This document shows positions 10,722 to 28,319 of a stretch of DNA of 64,000 nt, piece after piece. Positions within the stretch are counted from its first letter, which is position 1. Each line of letters opens with the position of its first letter. This DNA is from Brachypterus glaber (taxonomy: Eukaryota > Arthropoda > Insecta > Coleoptera > Kateretidae). Under the pieces are notes generated by a model. It did not search any database, was not told the origin of the DNA, and worked only from the letters and a program-made list of their open reading frames with translations. The DNA lies in contig OY294050.1 in the NCBI GenBank assembly GCA_958510825.1, positions 5,247,340-5,311,339 of the forward strand, read 5' to 3'. A program made the position numbers and the translations under genes.

Positions 10722-10968
10722 AAAAACTTTGTTTTCGCGAACAATTAACTAATAATAAGGTACTCTCCAAATTTAAAGAGATTATCATTGTTAAAAAGTT
10801 ATATCAAGTAAACATAGACCCCAGTACCCGGAACTTCTAGTAACTGTTACTGGGGGGTTCAGTTTTATTTGCTATAACTTTTTAACAAATAAAGTTCATC
10901 TCATCAAATATGAGAGGAGAGTATCTTATTATTACATTAGTTAATTGTTCGCAAAACCAAAGTTTTTA
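10722..10968. mobile_element. foldback MITE
   Basis: Arms of roughly 45 bp (aaaaactttgttttcgcgaa ... ttcgcaaaaccaaagttttt), with tccaaatttaaagag / ctcatcaaatatgaga-like inner pairing. It lies directly against the preceding foldback element. Confidence 0.65.
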
Positions 10969-11320
10969 TGTATTAAATAATTTACTAGTTATGTACTTTT
11001 TGAAACTCAATACATTTCCTTAAAAACGCTCTGGTGAATAAATGCATTATTAATAACTGCAGTGTGTAGTAATAATTTTAATATATTTAATCGTAATATT
11101 AAGATACCTTTTTGACTTTCTGGGACATATTTAATTTTGTATTTGTATAGGTCTAGAGTTATAATAAAACACAAGTTATTTATTGTTCTTACTCTAAATT
11201 TATTTACTAATACACTACTGGAATGAGTTAACAACTCGAGTTATATTTGTAAGATTAAGCTTATACACTTTTAAAAAATATGATTTTATAATTCTATTTA
11301 GTTTGTATCAGTTCATCGGT

Positions 11321-11463
11321 AATGGTCGGGAAAATATAGTTGAACACGACTGCCGGGATATGGACTAGGTTTGGTGACTCGCGCGATTAGAAAGGACACG
11401 CATTGTTTTTTACTCTCGGCACGCCACGGCAGACATATTTGACTACTTTTTTCCGACCATTTT
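11321..11463. mobile_element. foldback MITE, GC-rich interior
   Basis: Ends aatggtcgggaaaa and ttttttccgaccatt are inverted. The interior is unusually GC-rich for the region (gggatatggactaggtttgg; ctcggcacgccacggcagac). Confidence 0.55.
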
Positions 11464-11728
11464 AATAAATAATTACTGTAGGTAAATAACACAAAGTGTC
11501 AGAGTTTCGTAAAAAAAATAAATGCCTAAAATAAGTTCAATAGTACTTGAAGTTCTTTTTTTTTAATCCTTAAATAAGTTTATTGCTAAACTATAAATAA
11601 AAATAGATTTCATATTCTAAAGAATAGTTAATAAAAAAAAAAAAACATCCTGTTTTTATAACCCTTGTTTCACAAGCATTATGCATGAATATAATTCTAA
11701 GAGCTTTGATTCTAAATTAATATTCAGT

Positions 11729-12349
11729 GTGGTCCAAAAGTCACCCCTTAACTTTCGAACGAGTTGAGATGACTTTAAATTTAAAACAAGACAACTCAAA
11801 CTCTATCTTTTTGCATATATTTGATATTTTTAGCTCTTAAAATGTCCCCTGTTCACATTGGGGGGACTTATTTTAAATGGAAACGGGGGTCGTGTGATAC
11901 ATCATTTAAAAGCTTATAAAATTCTCTATTTGACTTATGTTCTTTTTTATTTTTTAAACATTTTTTTAAGGTTTTGATTTTTTGCTAAATGCGATTTTTG
12001 TGTATTTTTTTATTTATATCAATTAAAATTAGTTTAAAAAGTATTATTTACGTTTTTGCAACATGAAATAATTACTTTTTAAAAAATTTGATTTTTTTTA
12101 AGAAACATACAAATACCCATTTTCAACCCTATTTTAAACAAAAACAAACAAAAAAACAACTAAAAAATTAGTAATATATTGTCAAATAGACACTTATATA
12201 AGCTTTAAAATGATGTATCACATGACCATTCTATTTAGAAAACCCCCATACCCCTTGCCCACATAATATATGCAAAAAGATTGTCTTGTTTTAAATCGAT
12301 ATCTCAACTCGTTCAAAAGTTAAGAGCGGGGGGGGGTGACTTTTGGTAT
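11729..12349. mobile_element. foldback element, ~620 bp
   Basis: Inverted arms: gtggtccaaaagtcacccct ... ggggggtgacttttgg, ctttcgaacgagttgaga ... tctcaactcgttcaaaag, and further in cgtgtgatacatcatttaaa ... tttaaaatgatgtatcacat. The centre is AT-rich. No open frame of note; non-autonomous. Confidence 0.75.
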
Positions 12350-12789
12350 AATAGCATATGCTTTTTTCTACTATTTTGGCAAAAAATTGAGGTTTTGAGT
12401 AGTTTATACCCATGGAGAACATTACTAGGCCAAAAATTTGGATTCCAGGTTTTTAAAATTTAAACTGAGGTGACTTTGGATGGTGTGGGTGACTATGTAT
12501 GTACACTTTTTCGCAAACCCCTCAATCTGATACATTTTTTAAATGTAAATTTTAGTGTTAGGGGCAACTTTGGCGGATTTTCGGCACGGGTTGCAATCTT
12601 GATCATTTGAAAATTAGAAACATAATTTCGTATGCTCAAAAGGAAAAAAATAAGATTTTAAGCCCTTTAAAGACAATTTTTAACGATTTTTTACAATTTA
12701 TGGCAATTTACGAATTTTAGGGTCGCCATTAATACCCTTAGAAAAGTTTGATCACTCTCATATTTTCATAATTTTCTAGATACACCCAA

Positions 12790-12929
12790 GGGAACGTTCA
12801 AGTATTACGTAACGCTCCTAGGGGGGAGTGGGGGTCATTTTGGAGTGTTAATAGTATAGGAAAATAGCGTTACAGGGGGGGGGGTCCAAAATGACAAAAA
12901 TTTTCGTTACGTAATACTTGAACGTTTCC
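12790..12929. mobile_element. 140-bp palindromic MITE, copy 1 of 4
   Basis: Starts GGGAACGTTCAAGTATTACG and ends in its complement; the interior has G/C runs and the motif tataggaaaatagcgttac. Other copies of this family in the window are at 30341-30482, 53765-53906 and 63848-63994. Confidence 0.85.
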
Positions 12930-12980
12930 TAAATAAAAAATTTAGGGTAATAAAAAAATATAAGGTCCACCCTAATATTA

Positions 12981-13715
12981 TACAGCCTGTTCCAGAACTC
13001 GCGTACCGAAATTTAAGAGGTGATTCTACATCCAAAAATATGAAAAAAAGTTTCTATAAAGGTTGGTCCGGAAATGAGCCCTAAGGGAGCTACGGCCCTT
13101 CGAAGATGACGTATTGAATGGGGAACAAAAAAAAGCACCAATAAAATTTTAATGCTGCAGGGTGATTCTTCATTTAAAACTGAGCAAAAAAGTATTATAC
13201 ACCAAAACACCTAAATTTAATATTAAAGGAGTAATAGCCTTTTAAAAAGTAACGTTTTTGGTGGCACAAAATGTTACTTCCTCTTAATTGCATTTTTTTT
13301 GATAACGGTTGCTCCTACAGTGTTACACTATATGATATTTTATATGTATTTTTACTCTAGAAATCTATATTTTTTACAACAAATCCAAAAAACATACACA
13401 TAGAAAAGTTTGGGGCAAAAATGTTTTAAGCCTCATATATTTTGTCCGTCTGGGCACGCCTCTGGATAAATAAAAAAAATTAATTAACATAAACTTATTG
13501 CCCTTATTAATACTAGTATACATGCAAACGCTCGCCGCTCTAGCTTAAACGGTACCCGAGTTATTAATTAAAAACCTTATTTTTATTACAATTTTAAAGG
13601 GCCCTAGATCCCTTAGGGCTCATTTCCGGACCAACCTTTATAGGAACTTTTTTTATATTTTTGGATCTAGAATCACCTCTTAAATTTTGGCATGCCAGTT
13701 ATGGATCACCCTGTA
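12981..13715. mobile_element. foldback element with TACAGSSTG ends, ~735 bp
   Basis: Left arm tacagcctgttccagaactc..., right arm the complement of tacagggtgatccataactg. Inner pairs include ggtccggaaatgagccctaa / ttagggctcatttccggacc. It belongs with 32452-33112 and 60089-60356. It ends 47 bp from the WDR48 stop codon. Confidence 0.8.
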
Positions 13716-13762
13716 TGTATAAATTATCATATTATAATTTTTCAGTGTTTTTTTTTAAGTTT

Positions 13763-19910
<6,148 letters not shown>

Positions 19911-20148
19911 TTTCTCATTTATGATGCACTTTTACATATATTAAACCATTATTTATAATAAAAGTAATTAAAATTATAAATAAAACGATAAAAAACACTA
20001 GTTTATTTTATTTTTAGGTTAGCTTCAACTTTGACAGATCACAAAACAGCGCAAACTTTATTGTTACATTTGAACTACTAATTGTTTTATTGGTTGCATA
20101 ATCTACAGTAAATAAAATAAAGTTTTTAAATTTATTCCTTTTTCTCTT
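19911..20148. other. WDR48 upstream region
   Basis: AT-rich sequence upstream of the WDR48 start codon, presumably holding its 5' UTR and promoter. No recognisable core promoter element. Confidence 0.35.
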
Positions 20149-20392
20149 AGGGCCACTTGCACCAACTTTTGGTACGGGATTATCTCAGCTAAACCGAGTT
20201 TAAGTTAAAAATGCTGCGTTCTGATTGGTCGGCCGTCAATTTAATCCACGTTTAAAGTTAATCCATCATTGGTGCAAGGGGCCCTAAGGGCCACTTGTAC
20301 CAACGATGGTTTAACTTTAAACTTGGATTAAATAGACTGAATCGGAATGCAGCATTTTTAACTTAAACTCGGTTTAGCCCCTAGCACAAGCC
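20149..20392. mobile_element. two adjoining MITEs of the GGGCCACTTGCACCAA family
   Basis: First copy 20149-20285: starts agggccacttgcaccaa and ends with the complement ttggtgcaaggggccct. The second, truncated copy starts at 20287 in the same style (gggccacttgtaccaacgat ... ctcggtttagcccctagcac). Shared interior: ttaactttaaacttggatta and gcagcatttttaacttaaac. A third copy lies at 59922-60049. Confidence 0.8.
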
Positions 20393-21560
20393 AAAAGCTT
20401 ATTTGGGGCTCTCCATGCTTATGTAATATTTTGCAAGAAATAAACTATAACTATAACTTCAGTGGCCTGGGACCCACACAAGGTGAACCAGGGCCCGGAA
20501 CCCACAGAACACAATGATCTGATCTATGGTTTTGGTTCTTGAAAATTGCAGTTCTGAACTGGTTTGGAACGGGCGCAGTTGCGACTGAGCATTGCCCAGT
20601 TACAACTGCGCCGGTTCCGAATTAGTTCAGAACTAGGTTTGTTTTGGTTCTCGAAAATCTCAGAAGAACCAAAACAAACCTACTGAGATTTTCGAGAACC
20701 AAAACAAACCTATGCTTTAACCGAGGCCAAAACAAAGGACGAAGAAGAAGACAAAGCTCGAAAAAATAATAGATGTTTATTGTCAATGGGTGTTCTGTGT
20801 TTTCAACGATGTCTAAAGACATCTATTCCTTATAATTTTTGCTTACCAAATTTTAAATAGTCCATCGACGAAAAACAATTTTTCTACTTTTTATTCTTTT
20901 TAGTGTAGTGTTTGTATGTAGTTTATTAAAATTTTTAGATGTTTTTATGGTTTTTAATTAATTTTGGGTCCCTGATTTTAAAAATATGCAATCTTTGATA
21001 ATCTGCATATTTCACTTTTACTTAAAAGTATGTATATTATACATTGTATAAATATTTTTGAAATCAGCGACCCAAATTAGTTAAAAACAGTTAAAATATC
21101 TAGGCTCTATAACAAAAGTTTAATATTATTGGCCAGTTTAATAAATTTGGCCCAAAAAAATACACTGAAATAATCAAAAGTTGAATATATATTTTTTTTT
21201 CGTCGATGGATTTTTTTAATTTAGTCTGAAATAAATGCCAGACTTATAAGGAAATCGTTTAAGCCGTGGTACCATCTTTATAATACAGAAATAGAAACAA
21301 TACAATATAAAATGTGCGGGGAATATCAGTAAACTTCAACTTGTGAGGAATTTTGAGTTGTGGATGTTCGAGTTATAGAGGTTTGACTGTAGTAATAATG
21401 ATAGTATTTTTTCCCAATAGGTAACCTAATACATTCTTGCTAATACAGAATATCACAATAAAAATAATACACAATATCACAATAAAAATAATACACAATA
21501 TCACAATAAAAATAACTTTTTAATATCAGTAATCATATCACAATCATATAATATTTTACC
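20393..21560. other. gene-free stretch with small repeats
   Basis: Contains a palindrome at 20636-20712 (ggtttgttttggttctcgaa / ttcgagaaccaaaacaaacc with an inner agaaccaaaacaaacc copy), an ACTGGTTTGGAAC / AACTGCGCCGGTTCC pair near 20550-20620, and a 24-bp unit (tatcacaataaaaataatac + acaa) repeated 2.75 times at 21451-21516. No gene found. Confidence 0.6.
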
Positions 21561-21775
21561 CTATGGTCTGAGCAAGCAAGAGAGTAAATTAAAAATCACA
21601 CAGTGAATATTTTCAAAACAGATTCGAATATTGGATGTGCGAATATACTGCGTAGTTTATTTTATATACCATAACTATATGCTATATACACAAACATACT
21701 ATTCTAACCTGTTGTAAAAATATTTACTGTGTGATTTTTAATTTACTCTCTTGCTTGATGAAACGGACCATAGTA
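21561..21775. mobile_element. foldback MITE, ~215 bp
   Basis: Arms ctatggtctgagcaagcaag + agagtaaattaaaaatcaca and the complement at the right (tgtgatttttaatttactct, cttgatgaaacggaccatag). Confidence 0.75.
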
Positions 21776-21866
21776 GAAATTTAGAATAACGTTTTTCCAA
21801 CGTTATAAAGCTGTATAAAAGTAAAAATCAGTATAACAATGTCGTATTTTTATAAAACAATCAGGG

Positions 21867-21991
21867 TCTCTATTCTTGACCATTCGCAAAAATAATTCGA
21901 ATACTCTGTTGCTAAGGAAGCTAATATGTGACTGTTTGTACCGTAGCAACTGCGCATGCGAAATATATTATGTTATGGTCAAGAATAGAGC
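21867..21991. mobile_element. short MITE, ~125 bp
   Basis: Inverted ends ctctattcttgaccat and atggtcaagaatagag. The interior has ttgctaaggaagc and gtaccgtagcaactgcgcat. Confidence 0.7.
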
Positions 21992-22004
21992 TGCAGTTTG
22001 TGCT

Positions 22005-22100
22005 CTTTTCCACGCCACCCAGGAGGTAAAGCACCAGGCGCGTTACGGTTAACGTGCCGTTCCCCACTGAGGAAACCCCAGTAGGCCTATACACGTGGCT
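22005..22100. other. GC-rich leader of the 878-bp array
   Basis: A ~90-bp GC-rich block (cacgccacccaggaggtaaa ... cactgaggaaaccccagtag) that sits just before the first tandem unit and is not repeated in the later ones. It could be the 5' end of the ancestral repeat, with the downstream units lacking it. Nature unknown. Confidence 0.4.
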
Positions 22101-24760
22101 GTAGGACTCATACAGCTTAATTTTGCCCTAAAGAAAACCTGGCGAGCGAGGATAGCTCTATGGCACTCAATTGACTGTCTAGTCCTAGGACCAGAGTCAT
22201 CTCTATGGAAATCAAGAGAGCAAGCAGAAACCCTGATGACCTACAACCAACATTCGTAGCCATTTGAGTCTTCTTTTGTCATCTTTTTTAGCTTTCATCA
22301 TAGATACACTGGCGTTGCGTTGTTGTAGAGTGGGGACAGACTTCTTGCGGTCGCTTCTAATCAGTGCTGAATTTATTCGACGCTCATGAATGAAAGAACA
22401 GCTACCTTATCTCAGAGGTATGGTCATGTGTATGTTGTGGTAATCTATTCTTTAGGAAACTTCTTTTTTATAAACACATGTACTTCTAAAATTGTCCTTC
22501 GGAAACCTAAAACATATAAAGAAATATAAATGTCTGTTATTCTTCTTTGGTATGACTGTAAAAAGAAAGTAAAACTTACCAATTTTAACTTGATGGAACT
22601 TCTTTTTCACAAATGGTTGTAGGACTCGAACAGCTTAATTTTGCTTTAAAGAAAACCTAAGAGCGAGAATGGCACGAAGGCCCTCAATTGACTGTCTAGT
22701 CCTAGGACGAGAGTCATCTCTGTGGAAATCAAGTAAGCAAGCAGAAGTCATGATTCCTACAACCAAAACTGGCAGCCGTCTGTTTGTCTGTCATGTGCAG
22801 AACCCGGGCAGTTGGAAGCTATGAGTCACGTACTTCTAAAATTATCCTTCAGAAACCTAAAACATAAAAAAATATAAAGAAATATAAATGTCTATCATTT
22901 TCTTTAGTATGACTGTAAGTAAAACTTTCCAATACTGCTTGTAATTTTAGCTTGATGGAACTACTTTTTTACAATTGGTTGTAGGACTCATACAGCTTAA
23001 TTTTGCTCTAAAGAAAACCTGGCAAGCGAGAATGGGATGAAGGCCCTCAATTGAGTGTCTAGTCCTAGGACCAGAGTCATCTCTATGGAAATCAAGAGAG
23101 CAAGCAGAAGCCCTGATGACCTACAACCAACATTCGTAGCCATTTGAGTCTTCTTTTGTCATCTTTTTTAGCTTTCATCATAGATACACTGGCGTTGCGT
23201 TGTTGTAGAGTGGGGACAGACTTCTTGCGGTCGCTTCTAATCAGTGCTGAATTTATTCGACGCTCATGAATGAAAGAACAGCTACCTTATCTCAGAGGTA
23301 TGGTCATGTGTATGTTGTGGTAATCTATTCTTTAGGAAACTTCTTTTTTATAAACACATGTACTTCTAAAATTGTCCTTCGGAAACCTAAAACATATAAA
23401 GAAATATAAATGTCTGTTATTCTTCTTTGGTATGACTGTAAAAAGAAAGTAAAACTTACCAATTTTAACTTGATGGAACTTCTTTTTCACAAATGGTTGT
23501 AGGACTCGAACAGCTTAATTTTGCTTTAAAGAAAACCTAAGAGCGAGAATGGCACGAAGGCCCTCAATTGACTGTCTAGTCCTAGGACGAGAGTCATCTC
23601 TGTGGAAATCAAGTAAGCAAGCAGAAGTCATGATTCCTACAACCAAAACTGGCAGCCGTCTGTTTGTCTGTCATGTGCAGAACCCGGGCAGTTGGAAGCT
23701 ATGAGTCACGTACTTCTAAAATTATCCTTCAGAAACCTAAAACATAAAAAAATATAAAGAAATATAAATGTCTATCATTTTCTTTAGTATGACTGTAAGT
23801 AAAACTTTCCAATACTGCTTGTAATTTTAGCTTGATGGAACTACTTTTTTACAATTGGTTGTAGGACTCATACAGCTTAATTTTGCTCTAAAGAAAACCT
23901 GGCAAGCGAGAATGGGATGAAGGCCCTCAATTGAGTGTCTAGTCCTAGGACCAGAGTCATCTCTATGGAAATCAAGAGAGCAAGCAGAAGCCCTGATGAC
24001 CTACGACCAACATTCGCAGCCATTTGAGTCTTCTTTTGTCATCTTTTTTAGCTTTTATCATAGATACACTGGCGTTGCTTTGTTGTAGAATGGGGACAGA
24101 CTTCTTGCGATCGCTTCTAATCAGTGCTGAATTTATTCTACGCTCATGAATGAAAGAACAGCTGCCTTATCCCAGAGGTAAGGTCATGTGCATGTCGTGG
24201 TAATCTATTCTTTAGGAAACTTCTTTTTTACAAACACATGTACTTCTAAAATTGTCCTTCGGAGACCTAAAACATACAAAAGTATAAAGAAATATAAATG
24301 TCTATTATTCTTTTTCAGTATGACTGTAAGGTATGACTGTAAGAAAAAAATAAAACTTACCAATTTAAGCTTGATGGAACTTCTTTTTTACAATTGGTTG
24401 TAGGACTCGTACAGCTTAATTTTGCTCTAAAGAAAACCTGAAGAGCGAGAATGGCACGAAGACCCTCAATTGACTGTCTGGTCCTAGGACCAGAGTCATC
24501 CCTATGGAAATCAAGAGAGCAAGCAGAAGCCACGATTCCTACAACCAAAACTGGCAGCCGTCTGTCTGTCATGTGCAAAGCCCGGGCAGTTGGGAGCTAT
24601 GAGTCATGTACTTCTAAAATTATCCTTCAGAAACCTAAAACATAAAAAAATATAAAGAAATATAAATGTCTATCATTTTCTTTAGTATGACTGTAAGTAA
24701 AACTTTCCAATACTGGTTGCCAATTTTAGCTTGATGAAACTTCTTTTTTTTTACAAAGAC
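22098..24760. repeat. 878-bp higher-order tandem array (three units)
   Basis: Three units start at about 22098, 22977 and 23855 with the phrase gtaggactcatacagcttaa. Units one and two are almost identical over their shared length and the third is diverged. Within each unit a second phrase (gtaggactcgaacagcttaa, plus aaacctaaaacat and aaatataaatgtct) repeats about 520 bp in, so the unit is itself a duplicated module. A ~150-bp subsegment (atacactggcgttgcgttgt ... cagtgctgaatttatt ... gaaagaacagct) also occurs alone in an AGA intron at 32068-32222. No long open frame exists; it may be a satellite or a tandemly duplicated non-coding unit. Confidence 0.85.
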
Positions 24761-24885
24761 ATGTTGCTCGAAAAAAACGTATCCATAAAAATTGTCCTTC
24801 AGAAATCTAAAATGTAAAATATGTTATAAAGGTCTAGAAATAAAATATTTCATGCATAGGTACGACTTAAGGTTTGCATGAAATA

Positions 24886-26110
24886 CCTGACAGAAATAAT
24901 AATTATATACAACAATTATTTATTTACACATAAACCTGAAAAAAAAACCTATATTAAAAAATAAATAAATAAATAAATATACCTACATATATTATAAAAA
25001 CAGTATAATACCTGAAAGAAATAATAATTAAATACAATAATTGTTTATTTACACATAAACCTGAAAAAAAAAACATATATTAAAAAAATCAGTAAAAATA
25101 CCTGAAAAAAAAACATGTTACAATTAAGAACATAAAAATTTTAAAATAAACCGAAATTATAAAAACAGTGAAATACCTTAAAGCAATAATAATTAAATAC
25201 AATAATTGTTTTTTTACATATAAACCTGAAAAAAAAACCTATATTAAAAAAAATCAGTAAAAATACCTAAAAAAACATATTAAAATTAGGAACATAAAAA
25301 ATTTAAAATAAACCAAAATTATAACAAACAGTGAAATACCTGAAAGAAATAATAATTAAATACAATAATTGTTAATTTACACATAAACCTGAAAAAAACC
25401 TATATTAAAAAAAATCAGTAAAAATACCTGAAAAGAAAAACATGTTAAAATTAGGAACATAAAAAATTTAAAATACACAAAAATTAAAAAAACAGTGAAA
25501 TACCTGAAAGAAATAATAATTAAATACAATAATTGTTTATTTACACATAAACCTAAAAAAAACCTATATTAAAAAAAAATCTGTAAAAATACCTGAAAAA
25601 AAAAACATGTTAAAATTAGGAACATAAAAAATTTAAAATAAACCAAAATTATAAAAACAGTGAAATACCTGAAAGAAATAATAATTAAATACAATAATTG
25701 TTTATTTACACATAAACCTAAAAAAACCTATATTAAAAAAATCTGTAAAAATACCTGAAAAAAAACATGTTAAAATTAGGAACATAAAAAATTTAAAATA
25801 AACCAAAATTATAAAAACAGTGAAATACCTGAAAGAAATAATAATTAAATACAATAATTGTTTATTTACACATAAACCTGAGAAAAAACCTATATTAAAA
25901 GAAAAACAGTAAAAATACCTGAAAAAAAAAAAAACATGTTAAAATTAGAAACATAAAATTTTTAAATAAACAAAAATTTTAAAAACAGTGAAATACCTTA
26001 AAGAAATAATAATTAAATACAGTAATTATTTATTTACACATAAACCTGAAAAAAAAACAATATTAAAAAAAAACACAGTAAAAATATTTATTTACGCATG
26101 AACCTGAAAA
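24886..26110. repeat. AT-rich satellite, ~164-bp period, eight units
   Basis: The phrase cctgaaagaaataataatta recurs at about 24886, 25011, 25176, 25339, 25503, 25668, 25828 and 25996, that is, every 160-168 bp after a short first step of 125. Each unit also carries tttatttacacataaacct, a run of A, and catgttaaaattaggaacat. Composition is extremely AT-rich and lacks open frames. Confidence 0.9.
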
Positions 26111-26350
26111 AATTGTGTATTAAAAAAGAACCCTTTAAAAATATTGGATTTTGCCTTTTTTTTGGATTTTTGTTTGGCAAGTCACTTAAACTTGAGGTCG
26201 TTTTTTTCACATTTCTCAATCAGCGGATGAAATATAGCCAGATGCAACTAAAATGATGTCGAGCAGTGTAATAGTTAAAGACCTAAAAGTAAAAAAAGAA
26301 TCACAAATTATTACAATAAAGTTAAAAAATCCAGAATAAAAATCTTTTTT

Positions 26351-26948
26351 TTTACATTTTTTTATATAGAAAGAAAAGAGATATCATTGTAAAATTTTGT
26401 AGGTATGTTTATTTATATTCAATGAATACAAAAAAAAAATGTCTTTCATATTTTTAAAGTGCCATTTTCTGGTCATATTTTTTTTTTAATATCAAAAAAC
26501 GGTGGTCGCCATGATTCCGACCGTTTGGATCGACTGAAAAAAAAAAAACAAAACGGGATATTATTCAGTATTGAAGTCGCTAGAGTCCGTACTAGAAGAA
26601 AAAAAAATTGGCCAAAAAATAACAAAATGGCGGTCGTTTTTCAAATATTTTCAAAGAAAAACTTCCGCCATTTTATTATTCTTTAGCCAATTTTTTTTTC
26701 TTCTAGTACGGGCTATAGCGACTTCAATACTTCAACATTTCCCGTTTTGTTTCTTTTTCAGTCGATCCAGGCGGCCGGAATCATGGCGATCACCGTTTTT
26801 TGATGTTTTTTTCAAAAAAAAATTCCTGCCAAAAAACGGCACTTTAAAAATCTAAAATATTTTTTTTTGTATTCTTTGAATATAAATAAACATACCTACA
26901 AAACACAATGATATCTTTTTTCTCTCTATATATAAAAAAAAATGTTTA
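26351..26948. mobile_element. nested foldback element, ~600 bp
   Basis: Outer arms: tttttatatagaaagaaaag / ctctctatatataaaaaaa and gtaggtatgtttatttatat / atataaataaacatacctac. Inner arms from about 26460: atcaaaaaacggtggtcgcc / gcgatcaccgttttttgat and gccattttattattct-type sequence. The inner part matches the element at 14310-14600. Confidence 0.75.
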
Positions 26949-27085
26949 AAAAAGATTATTTTATAATTTCTAAGGCAGAATTTAGTGTTTAGCGTCCTTA
27001 AGAAAGACCCCTTAAACTCGTATGTATGTAATAAATTGTATTAAAATTTAAATCGTTAATTAAAATAGCCGAAATAGTTCAGAAT

Positions 27086-27462
27086 GGCCACATGTTAGGG
27101 AAATCAGGGAAATGTCAGGAAGTTTAAATTTTCAGGGAAATGTCAGGAAAGTTTATTGGAAAAAATACCTTTTTTTTCATATATTTTTTATCCAAAAAAC
27201 AAAAAAGTCAGGAAAAATTTATCAAAACCAGAGAAGGGTCAGGGAAATTTCGGGGAATTTTCCAAATAATATTCTGTGGCCTCCCTATACTTATACAAAA
27301 ACGTGTACTAACAATTGAAAAATAATTATTTTCAAAAGTCGGATTCAGTACTGCCCTCGTTACTTAAAACGTCCCAACTAACATTCCTATTTTCCCTGAC
27401 TTTTTCGAATAAATGGCCAAATTCCCCATTTTCCAGACTTCCCTGATTTCCCTGATTGGTGG
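27086..27462. mobile_element. foldback of 'agggaaatcagggaaat' repeats
   Basis: Left arm has several agggaaatgtcagg repeats and the right arm carries complementary ttccctgatttccctgatt. An inverted-repeat element with internal short tandem repetition. The arms code for nothing recognisable. Confidence 0.6.
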
Positions 27463-28061
27463 GGACGCTGGAGAATAGATAAACATGGCATAGAACAATC
27501 ACTATATGCAGATAAGCCGAAAATGAAAAAAAAGTTAATACTCTCACAATACACTTTTCAAAACTTAAAATAAAGAAAAAACCACGAGCGATCTACCACC
27601 TTTAGCAATCTGTATAAGAATGACTAAAATATCTAAATCATTAATACTTTTATTTGAAAATTACGTAACATATGTTTAATAAAATAATATTGTACGTCAT
27701 ACATTGGCGGTTTTAAATTTTACAAGTTTGTTTTTTTATCCTAAATTTTAAAAAGAGTGGCGCCCCAGAATGGGGGCTAATATCCCTGATGGCCACCGTA
27801 CACCCACATTATGAAAACAAATTGGCGCGCGCGTGCCCTGTCAAACGTTTGAGGTTACTGCATCAACCCTCTATGTAAAAAATTCTGGTCCCAAACATTT
27901 TTACAGCACAGGCCTTTAAGGTCCATTAACTGAGACCCACAGACATATAAAAAATATTTTTAAAATGTTAATGCTGAGCCCCATTTTTTTCTGTGCGGGG
28001 CTGCTGTAATTTTTTAAAAGTTAAATTTATAATTACACAGGCCCACAAAACAAAAAAGCGT

Positions 28062-28313
28062 TGTCTGTGCTGGGGTTGAGACCCACCTATTCTTATGTAT
28101 TTTGGCATGCTAAACACGAATCTGTCAAAAAAAAGGCACTTTATTGGCTCATTTTTTTGATACACTGAAAAAACTGTCTAAAATGGTAAAAATCTTATAT
28201 TTTTTTTTAGTGTAGCGAAAAAATGAGCCCATAAAATGCCTTTTTTTATGACAGATTCGTGTTCACCATCCCAAAATACATCAGAAAAGGTGGGTGTCAA
28301 CCCCAGCACAGAC
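28062..28313. mobile_element. palindromic MITE, family with GTCTGTGCTGGGGTTGAGAC ends, copy 1
   Basis: Arms tgtctgtgctggggttgaga / caaccccagcacagac. The interior has aacacgaatctgtca / tgacagattcgtgtt and ggctcatttttttgatacac. Copies 2 and 3 are at 28320-28564 and 56391-56644. Confidence 0.85.
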
Positions 28314-28319
28314 TTTTTT

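Noticed and set aside
22240..22260. Box C/D snoRNA suggested by ccctgatgacc in each 878-bp unit
   Set aside because: No D box with terminal stem at a suitable distance, and no rRNA guide could be shown.
24357..24645. Open frames of 64-73 codons in the third array unit
   Set aside because: They are not conserved in the first two units, which carry stops or shifts at the same place.
24886..26110. CRISPR-like array of regular repeats
   Set aside because: Eukaryotic DNA; the unit is a continuous 164-bp tandem repeat without unique spacers.
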